DNA of 37,687 nt from an uncultured Oscillospiraceae bacterium. Lineage in GTDB: Bacteria; Bacillota; Clostridia; Oscillospirales; Oscillospiraceae. The stretch spans positions 1-37,687 of the forward strand of contig CAAELC010000006.1 of NCBI GenBank assembly GCA_900756715.1, given 5' to 3'. Under the pieces are notes generated by a model. The model made no database searches. It was given only the letters and a program-made list of their open reading frames with translations, and was not told where the DNA came from. Numbering within the stretch: the first letter of the stretch is position 1; every line of letters starts with the position of its first letter. Made by a program: the position numbers and the translations under genes. This document shows positions 31,910 to 37,687 of this stretch, piece by piece.

Positions 31910-34495
31910 TTATTTTCTGGCATAGGGCGTCAGCCGCAGCGGCAGAGCGTATTCCCTTTCACCGTTCAGCTGGGCATATGCATCCGAGATGGCAGGTGCC
32001 GTCGGGATGCAGGTGATTTCCCCGATGCCGATGGCTCCCCGGGCTACCTTCAGCCCGGCCTTTTCCACCACAATAGCCCGGATTTTGGGAATCTGGTTCG
32101 CCCGCAGCAGCCCCAGCATGCCATATCTGGCAGTGGGCCTGCAAGCTGTATCAATGGGATAGCGCTCCGTCAGGGCGTAGCCCATGCCCATCACCACGCC
32201 GCCGTCAATTTGCCCCTCCACGCTCAGCGGATTCACGGCCTTTCCCACATCATGGGCGGCCACCATTTCCTCCACCCGGCCTGTCTCCCGGTCCAGAATG
32301 CACATCTGGGTGGCGTAGCCGTATGCCACATGGCTCACCGGATTCGGCACCGCCGCGCCCAGCGGATCGGTTTTGGCAAAGTACTCTCCGTAAAATTCCT
32401 GTCCGGCCAGCTGCTCCAGCCGTTTTCCCTGCTCCAGTTCCCGGCGCAGCAACTCCGCCGCCCTGCGGGTGGCCTCACCCGTTACCAGTGTTTGCCTGGA
32501 GCCGGAGGTATCTCCGGAATCCGGTGCAATCCAGGTGTTGCTCCGTTCGTACACCACCTGCTCCCGGGCAAGCCCCGCCTCGGTGCAGACCATCTGCGTC
32601 AGCACCGTCCCAAGGCCCTGCCCGATGCACGATGCACCCGAATATATGTGCACGCATCCGTCCTCCTCCACCCGCAGGCGGCACCGGCCATAGTCCGGCA
32701 GTCCCACGCCAACGCCTGCGTTTTTCATGGCACAGGCAATGCCAACCGGCTTTCCGGCGGCTGCAGCCGCGTCAAAGGCCGGCTTGATGGCCTCCAGCGT
32801 TTCCACCAGTCCTGTGGACTCATCCACGATCTGACCGTTTGGCAACACTCCCCCGGGGCGGATGGCGTTTCTGTACCGGATTTCCCAGTGGGAAATTCCC
32901 ACCAGATCAGCCATTTCATTCAGCAGTGACTCCATGCAGAAGCAGGTCTGTGTCACGCCGAATCCCCGGAAGGCCCCGCCCGGTGGGTTGTTTGTGTAAT
33001 AGGCGGTGCCCTCCACCTCAAAGTTCTGATAGGCGTACGGCCCCGCCGCATGGGTGCAGGCCCGTTCCAGAACCGGCCCTCCCAAAGATGCAAAGGCCCC
33101 CGTGTCCGATACCACCCGGGCCTTCACGCCCTGAATTATGCCGTTTTCGTCACACCCGATGGTAAAGTCCATCTCCATGGGATGGCGCTTCGGATGCACC
33201 AGAATCGACTCCTGCCGGCTCAGCTTGAACTTCACCGGCTTTCGCGTCAGATAGCACAGCAGCGCCGCATGATGCTGCACCGACATGTCCTCTTTTCCGC
33301 CGAAGCCGCCACCCACCAGCATATTCTGCACATGGCAGTGCTCCGCATCCACGCCCAGCATGGCGGCGCACTCATGCATGGTGGTGTGGGAGGACTGGTC
33401 AGTGGTCAGCAGCTTTACTCCTCCGTTTTCCATCGGCACTGCCACGCAGCATTCCGGCTCCAGAAACGCATGCTCCGTCCATGGGGTGCTGAAATGGCGC
33501 GTAAGCCGGTACCGGCTGCGCAGGATGGCCCCCTCCGCATCGCCCCGGGCAATGTGCTTGTGGGCCTGTATATTATTCTCCGCCCCCTCAAACACCGTGG
33601 GTGCACCGGGTGCGGCGGCCTCCTCCGGGCTGCGGATGGGCGTCAGTTCTTCATACTCCACCTCCACCAGTGCCTTGGCGGCTTCCACTGTTTTCTGATC
33701 CACTGCGCATACCAGCGCAATGCTGTCGCCCAGATAGTGGGTGATCTCTCCTTCTCCCACCAGCGTGTACTGATCCTTGGTAATGTGTCCCACCAGCGGT
33801 TGTCCGGGAATATCCCGCCGGGTTACCACCCGCACCACGCCCGGCAGCGCCTCCGCCCTGCTTGTGTCGATGCGCAGCACCCGCGCCCGGGCATACCGGC
33901 TGCGCACCGCGCCGCCGTAGAGCATCCCGTCCACATACAGATCATCCGGGTACAGGCCATAGCCCTGAACCTTCTCCTCCACATCCAGTCTTGGTACCCG
34001 GGCGCCCACCTGCCAGTCGCTGCTTTCCGCATCCGGCAGGCATCCCTTCCGGAAAATCTCGGCTGCCAGCAGGATTCCGTCAATGATTTTCACATATCCG
34101 GTGCACCGGCAGATATTGTTGCGGATGGCAAATGCCGCCTCCTCCCGGGTAGGCGCCGGGTTCTGATCCAGCAGCGCCTTGGCCGAGATGACCATCCCCG
34201 GAATGCAGAACCCGCACTGCACCGCCCCCGCCTGTCCGAATGCAAAGGTGTACACCTGCTTTTCCCATCGGCTCAGGCCCTCCACCGTCAGGATGCTTTT
34301 CCCCTCCAGCTTGTCCGTCTGGGGCACGCAGGCTTTGGTCGGCTTTCCGTCGATGAGTACATGGCAGGTACCGCAGGCGCCCTCGCTGCATCCGTCCTTA
34401 ACCGAGGTCAGATGCAGTTCATCCCGAAGAAAGCGCAGCAGTTTCTGATTTTCACGAACCGTAACCGTCCGTCCGTTGACCGTAAACGAGGCCAT
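31910..34495 (-). CDS. Fused Fe-S/MoCo molybdenum hydroxylase, selenium-dependent xanthine dehydrogenase-like
   Basis: 861 residues; the start at 34495 follows AAGGAGG. The N-terminal 150 residues hold an intact 2x[2Fe-2S] domain (DGCSEGACGTC, QCGFCIPG, NICRCTGY). The rest is a MoCo domain with GGGFGGKED (about 395), GGAFRGFGVTQ (about 490), GSRQTLVTG and the catalytic Glu in IGIGEITCIPTAPA close to the C-terminus. Length, fusion order and the GIGE-IPTAPA ending match the selenium-dependent xanthine dehydrogenase family as I remember it. Selenium is a labile ligand there, not selenocysteine, so sequence cannot prove it. No FAD subunit of its own is adjacent; YqeB/YqeC and SelD are not in the window. 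Confidence 0.87.
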   Translation of the reverse strand: MASFTVNGRTVTVRENQKLLRFLRDELHLTSVKDGCSEGACGTCHVLIDGKPTKACVPQTDKLEGKSILTVEGLSRWEKQVYTFAFGQAGAVQCGFCIPGMVISAKALLDQNPAPTREEAAFAIRNNICRCTGYVKIIDGILLAAEIFRKGCLPDAESSDWQVGARVPRLDVEEKVQGYGLYPDDLYVDGMLYGGAVRSRYARARVLRIDTSRAEALPGVVRVVTRRDIPGQPLVGHITKDQYTLVGEGEITHYLGDSIALVCAVDQKTVEAAKALVEVEYEELTPIRSPEEAAAPGAPTVFEGAENNIQAHKHIARGDAEGAILRSRYRLTRHFSTPWTEHAFLEPECCVAVPMENGGVKLLTTDQSSHTTMHECAAMLGVDAEHCHVQNMLVGGGFGGKEDMSVQHHAALLCYLTRKPVKFKLSRQESILVHPKRHPMEMDFTIGCDENGIIQGVKARVVSDTGAFASLGGPVLERACTHAAGPYAYQNFEVEGTAYYTNNPPGGAFRGFGVTQTCFCMESLLNEMADLVGISHWEIRYRNAIRPGGVLPNGQIVDESTGLVETLEAIKPAFDAAAAAGKPVGIACAMKNAGVGVGLPDYGRCRLRVEEDGCVHIYSGASCIGQGLGTVLTQMVCTEAGLAREQVVYERSNTWIAPDSGDTSGSRQTLVTGEATRRAAELLRRELEQGKRLEQLAGQEFYGEYFAKTDPLGAAVPNPVSHVAYGYATQMCILDRETGRVEEMVAAHDVGKAVNPLSVEGQIDGGVVMGMGYALTERYPIDTACRPTARYGMLGLLRANQIPKIRAIVVEKAGLKVARGAIGIGEITCIPTAPAISDAYAQLNGEREYALPLRLTPYARK

Positions 34496-34576
34496 ACATG
34501 TCCTCCTTGCCCGGAAACGGTGCTGATTTGGAAGATTTCCACCATCTCCGGCTAAAAAGCTGAAATATTTTTAGTT

Positions 34577-34605
34577 ATTATACAATATTTTTTTGCATTC
34601 TGCAA
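34577..34605 (-). promoter_or_regulatory. Promoter of the fused xanthine dehydrogenase gene
   Basis: TTGCAG (34605-34600), 17 bases, TATAAT (34582-34577) on the minus strand. AATATTGTAT in this promoter also occurs at the xdhA operator (plus strand there). Confidence 0.7.
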
Positions 34606-34664
34606 GAGAACAATGTAAAAAGCCTTATTCTCATTGCAGATGAACGCTTTTCCCAGAAAAGCAC

Positions 34665-34705
34665 AGACAGCTCCCCCGCACCCTTCCGGTGCGGAGGAGC
34701 TGTCT
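34665..34705 (-). terminator. Terminator of the lon-engB operon
   Basis: 18-base arms around a 5-base loop. The one imperfect pair is G.U in minus-strand RNA. TGTGCTTTTC follows on the minus strand. Confidence 0.8.
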
Positions 34706-34735
34706 TGAATACAGTGCGGCAGCCTGCGCGGCTGC

Positions 34736-35326
34736 TTATTGACAGAAGCTGCCAATTAACCGCAGAACCTCCGTTTTCCCGTCGCCCTTCTCTGCGGAAA
34801 AGGGCACCAGCGGCGTCTGCTCCGCCAGCTGCAGTGTCTGTCGGATCTGCTGTAAATTTGGTTCAATTTCTTTCTTTTTCAGCTTGTCCAGCTTATTGGC
34901 CACTACGATCATGGGGCATCCGCTCTCCCGAAACCATTCACACATGGTCACATCGTCCGCTGTGGGCTTATGCCTTGCATCCACAATCAGCACGCCCAGT
35001 GAAATCAGCCCCGGCTCCTGAAAATAGCTTTCCATCAGCCTGCCCCACCGGTCGCGCTCCTCCTTGGACACCTTGGCGTAGCCATAGCCCGGCAAATCCG
35101 TCAGATAGACCCGCCCGTCAATGAGGAAATAATTTACCTGTGTGGTTTTGCCCGGCGTAGCGCCTACCCGCGCAAAATTTTTCCGATTCAGCAGGCGGTT
35201 GATGACGGAGGATTTTCCCACATTGGAACGCCCCGCAAAGGTGATCTGGGGCCGTCCGTCCCGGATAAACATATCCGGCCGCACCGCCGAGCGGATAAAC
35301 TCCGCCTTGTTAAAATTCAGCGCCAT
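34736..35326 (-). CDS. engB: Ribosome biogenesis GTP-binding protein EngB (YsxC/YihA)
   Basis: 196 residues. G1 GRSNVGKSS (32-40), G2 region ATPGKTTQVN, G3 DLPGYG, G4 ANKLDK and G5 SAEKG are all present. EngB assists late assembly of the 50S subunit. The start at 35326 follows AAGGAGG and lies 18 bases after lon. The lon-engB order is common in Firmicutes. Confidence 0.97.
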   Translation of the reverse strand: MALNFNKAEFIRSAVRPDMFIRDGRPQITFAGRSNVGKSSVINRLLNRKNFARVGATPGKTTQVNYFLIDGRVYLTDLPGYGYAKVSKEERDRWGRLMESYFQEPGLISLGVLIVDARHKPTADDVTMCEWFRESGCPMIVVANKLDKLKKKEIEPNLQQIRQTLQLAEQTPLVPFSAEKGDGKTEVLRLIGSFCQ

Positions 35327-35344
35327 GCCGCGCCTCCTTTCCTC

Positions 35345-37687
35345 TCATGCCCGCACTTCCGGCGCGGCCGTCGGCTGCACCGTCAGCAGGGGCAGCACCT
35401 CCTCCGCCGCAGGTTCCGTTTTCTGCTCCCGTGCCAGCGCCACCGGGAATACCTGATCCACCGTTTCCACCGGTACAAAGTGCAGCGCCCTGCGGACGGT
35501 CTGGTCAATTTCCTCCAGATCCTTTTCATTCTCCCGCGGGATAATCACGGTGCGAATGCCGTTGCGCATGGCCGCCATGGTTTTTTCTTTCAGTCCGCCG
35601 ATGGGCAGCACCCGCCCCCGCAGCGTCACCTCGCCGGTCATGGCTACATCGCCCCGTACCTTCCGTCCGGTCAGGGCCGATAGCAGCGCCGTGGTAATGG
35701 CAATTCCCGCCGAAGGGCCGTCCTTGGGCACGGCCCCCTCCGGGAAGTGAATGTGCATATCCTGTGTCTTGTAAAAGTCGCGGGGCAGCCCCAGACTCTC
35801 CCACCGGCTGCGCAGGCAGCTCAGTGCTGCCTTGGCGGATTCCTGCATCACCGTGCCGAGGTTTCCGGTCAGCTCCAGCTTGCCGGAGCCCTCCATCACA
35901 TTCACCTCAACCTCCAGAATCTCGCCGCCCACCTGAGTCCATGCCAGTCCGTTCACCACACCAACCTCATCCGTGCGGCTGTGGGCCGATTCCGTATAGC
36001 GTACTACCCCCAGATAGTCTTTCAGATTCTCCGGTGTAATGCTGACTCGCTTTACATCATTTTCAGCAATAGCCATTGCGGTTTTCCGGCACACCGCGCC
36101 GATCTGCCGCTCCAGCACGCGCACGCCGGACTCTCTTGTGTAGCCCGCAATGATGGCCCGCAGCCCATCGTCGCTGATGTGCAGCTGCCGTTTCTGCAGG
36201 CCATGCTCCTTCAGCTGCTTGGGCAGCAGATGCTGCTTTGCAATCTGCACCTTCTCTTCGTCGGTGTAGCTGCTCAGTTCAATAACCTCCATCCGGTCCA
36301 GCAGCGGCCGGGGGATGGTATCCGTGGTGTTGGCGGTGGTTATAAACATCACCCGGCTCAAATCCACCGGAATCTCCAGAAAGTGGTCGCGGAAAGAGCC
36401 GTTCTGCTCACTGTCCAGCACCTCCAGCAGTGCCGAAGCCGGGTCGCCCCGCATGTCGCTGGCCAGCTTGTCAATCTCGTCCAGCACCAGCAGGGGGTTC
36501 ATGGCGCCGCTGTGAATGATGCCGTCAATAATGCGGCCCGGCATGGCGCCTATGTAGGTCTTGCGGTGTCCGCGGATCTCCGCCTCGTCCCGCACGCCGC
36601 CCAGACTCAGGCGATACAGCTTGCGATTCATGGCCCGTGCCACGGAAATGGCGATGGAGGTCTTGCCCACACCGGGCGGGCCCACCAGGCAAATGATCTT
36701 GCCCTTAGCCTTCGGATTCAGCTGCCGCACGGCGATAAACTCCAGAATCCGCTCCTTCACTTTCTCAAGGCCATAGTGGTCCCGGTTCAGAATAGCCCGG
36801 GCCTTGTCTACATCCGCCCGCTCCTTCGTTTCCTTACCCCACGGCATTTCCAGGCAGGTATCCAGATAGTTCCGGATCACCGATGCCTCCGCGCTGCCAT
36901 AGGGCTGCTTGGCCAGCCGGTCAATTTCCTTTGTCAGCTTTTCCCGGATCTCGTCAGACACCTTCAGCGCCTGCACCCGGTCTGTGTATTCCCGGATTTC
37001 CTCGTCTCCGTCGTCTCCCAGTTCGTGCTGCAAAACCCTCACCTGCTCCCGCAGGATCATGTCCTTCTGCACACGGGCCACCCGGTCACGCACCTTTTTC
37101 TCCATCTGCACTTCCAGCGAAATCACATCCAGCTCATGGGTCAGGATTTCGTTGACCAGCTGCAGTCGCTTCACCGGGTGCAGCTCCTCCAGAATGCGCT
37201 GCCGCTGCTGGTGACGCAGCGTTACATTCTGGCCGATATAGTCTGCCAGACGCCCCGGATCGTGGGCATCCAGCACCGTGGACACCAGCTCATCCGACAA
37301 ATCCGGCACCATGTTCTGGTACTCTCCAAACAGGGCGTAGGTCTGCCGCAGCAGCGCCTCCACCCGGTTGGCGCTTACGGTGGGGCTCAGCGTTTCCAGC
37401 AGGTCTATATTCGCCTGCAAAAAGGGTCTTGTCTGCCACAGCCGGTTGATGCGCCCGCGGCTGCATCCCTGCACCAGTACCCGCACAGACGTGTCGGAAG
37501 TCTTGATAATCTGCAAAATCTGGCACAGTGTACCCACCGTGTACAGGTCCTTCTCCTGCGGCTGTGCCACCGAGATTTCCCGCTGTGTCACGGCAAAAAT
37601 CTCCCGGTCATTCTCCATGGCGCTGTTCAGCGCCCGCATGGAAATATCCCGCTCCACATCAAAGCCAGTGGTCTGGTCGGGGCAAAC
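35345..37687 (-). CDS. lon: ATP-dependent Lon protease, N-terminus cut by window edge
   Basis: About 780 codons are visible; the frame stays open through position 37687, so only the first few residues are missing. A GTG at 37657 is not the true start, because the family's GFDVERDISMRAL segment reads through it. Order: substrate-binding N-domain, coiled helical part, AAA+ module with Walker A VGPPGVGKTS and Walker B LLVLDEIDKL, then the serine protease domain with the Ser in PKDGPSAG and the Lys in GGLKEK forming the Ser-Lys dyad. Cytosolic degradation of damaged and regulatory proteins. Confidence 0.97.
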   Translation of the reverse strand, partial: VCPDQTTGFDVERDISMRALNSAMENDREIFAVTQREISVAQPQEKDLYTVGTLCQILQIIKTSDTSVRVLVQGCSRGRINRLWQTRPFLQANIDLLETLSPTVSANRVEALLRQTYALFGEYQNMVPDLSDELVSTVLDAHDPGRLADYIGQNVTLRHQQRQRILEELHPVKRLQLVNEILTHELDVISLEVQMEKKVRDRVARVQKDMILREQVRVLQHELGDDGDEEIREYTDRVQALKVSDEIREKLTKEIDRLAKQPYGSAEASVIRNYLDTCLEMPWGKETKERADVDKARAILNRDHYGLEKVKERILEFIAVRQLNPKAKGKIICLVGPPGVGKTSIAISVARAMNRKLYRLSLGGVRDEAEIRGHRKTYIGAMPGRIIDGIIHSGAMNPLLVLDEIDKLASDMRGDPASALLEVLDSEQNGSFRDHFLEIPVDLSRVMFITTANTTDTIPRPLLDRMEVIELSSYTDEEKVQIAKQHLLPKQLKEHGLQKRQLHISDDGLRAIIAGYTRESGVRVLERQIGAVCRKTAMAIAENDVKRVSITPENLKDYLGVVRYTESAHSRTDEVGVVNGLAWTQVGGEILEVEVNVMEGSGKLELTGNLGTVMQESAKAALSCLRSRWESLGLPRDFYKTQDMHIHFPEGAVPKDGPSAGIAITTALLSALTGRKVRGDVAMTGEVTLRGRVLPIGGLKEKTMAAMRNGIRTVIIPRENEKDLEEIDQTVRRALHFVPVETVDQVFPVALAREQKTEPAAEEVLPLLTVQPTAAPEVRA

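Noticed and set aside
37657..37687. GTG at 37657 as the start of lon
   Set aside because: Family-typical residues continue upstream in frame to the window edge, so the true start lies outside.

Overview
The window looks like a chromosomal segment of a spore-forming, anaerobic, fairly GC-rich Firmicute of the class Clostridia. The family Oscillospiraceae (Flavonifractor/Pseudoflavonifractor-like) is my best guess from gene content and protein style. Supporting signs are spoVAD/spoVAE, a SpoIIM-family protein, Firmicutes-type sigma-A promoters, strong AGGAGG ribosome binding sites, an infC-rpmI-rplT operon with an attenuated leader, type III glutamine synthetase, a flavodiiron protein, and an anaerobe-type cluster of molybdenum hydroxylases. 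I saw no rRNA, tRNA, insertion sequence, phage gene or CRISPR array.

Layout. 1-383: 5' part of an Fe-S scaffold gene. 498-5927: trpS diverging from a gltX / SpoIIM-like / glnN operon. 6013-8806: csoR-copA copper operon with two CsoR-type operators; copA ends in a CopZ-like domain preceded by its own ribosome binding site. 8867-12318: spoVAD-spoVAE, then a VanZ-like protein, a nitrilase-family amidase and a YfcE-like phosphodiesterase. 12412-13581: an orphan MsmK/UgpC sugar-ABC ATPase with a structured leader. 13582-14213: non-coding region with phased 11-bp repeats. 14214-15074: rsmA. 15272-18625: mltG with a U32 (TrhP-like) gene, and tmk; between and beside them lie two tiny odd proteins, one Cys-rich and one Gln-rich, and a 15-bp tandem repeat. 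19247-21004: a wall-anchored surface protein. 21176-22384: flavodiiron protein. 22523-23851: infC (AUU start)-rpmI-rplT with leader attenuator. 23944-34495: molybdenum hydroxylase island. 34736-37687: engB and lon (lon cut by the window end).

The island is the most distinctive part. One minus-strand operon holds xdhA-xdhC-xdhB-ygfM-xdhD. mocA (MoCo cytidylyltransferase) diverges from it, and a third, fused Fe-S/MoCo enzyme resembling selenium-dependent xanthine dehydrogenase converges on mocA. Together they encode three catalytic MoCo subunits, two FAD subunits and only two intact 2x[2Fe-2S] modules. The N-terminal ferredoxin-like domain of XdhD has lost all eight cluster cysteines at aligned positions. 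The set resembles the purine/selenium-molybdenum hydroxylase locus of E. coli, but ygfK, ssnA, ygeWXY, hyuA and yqeBC are not in this window.

A second pattern is in the terminators. Eight intergenic stems and the infC attenuator contain one or two imperfect pairs, and in every case the imperfection is a G.U wobble in RNA of the strand of the gene being terminated and an A.C mismatch in the opposite strand.
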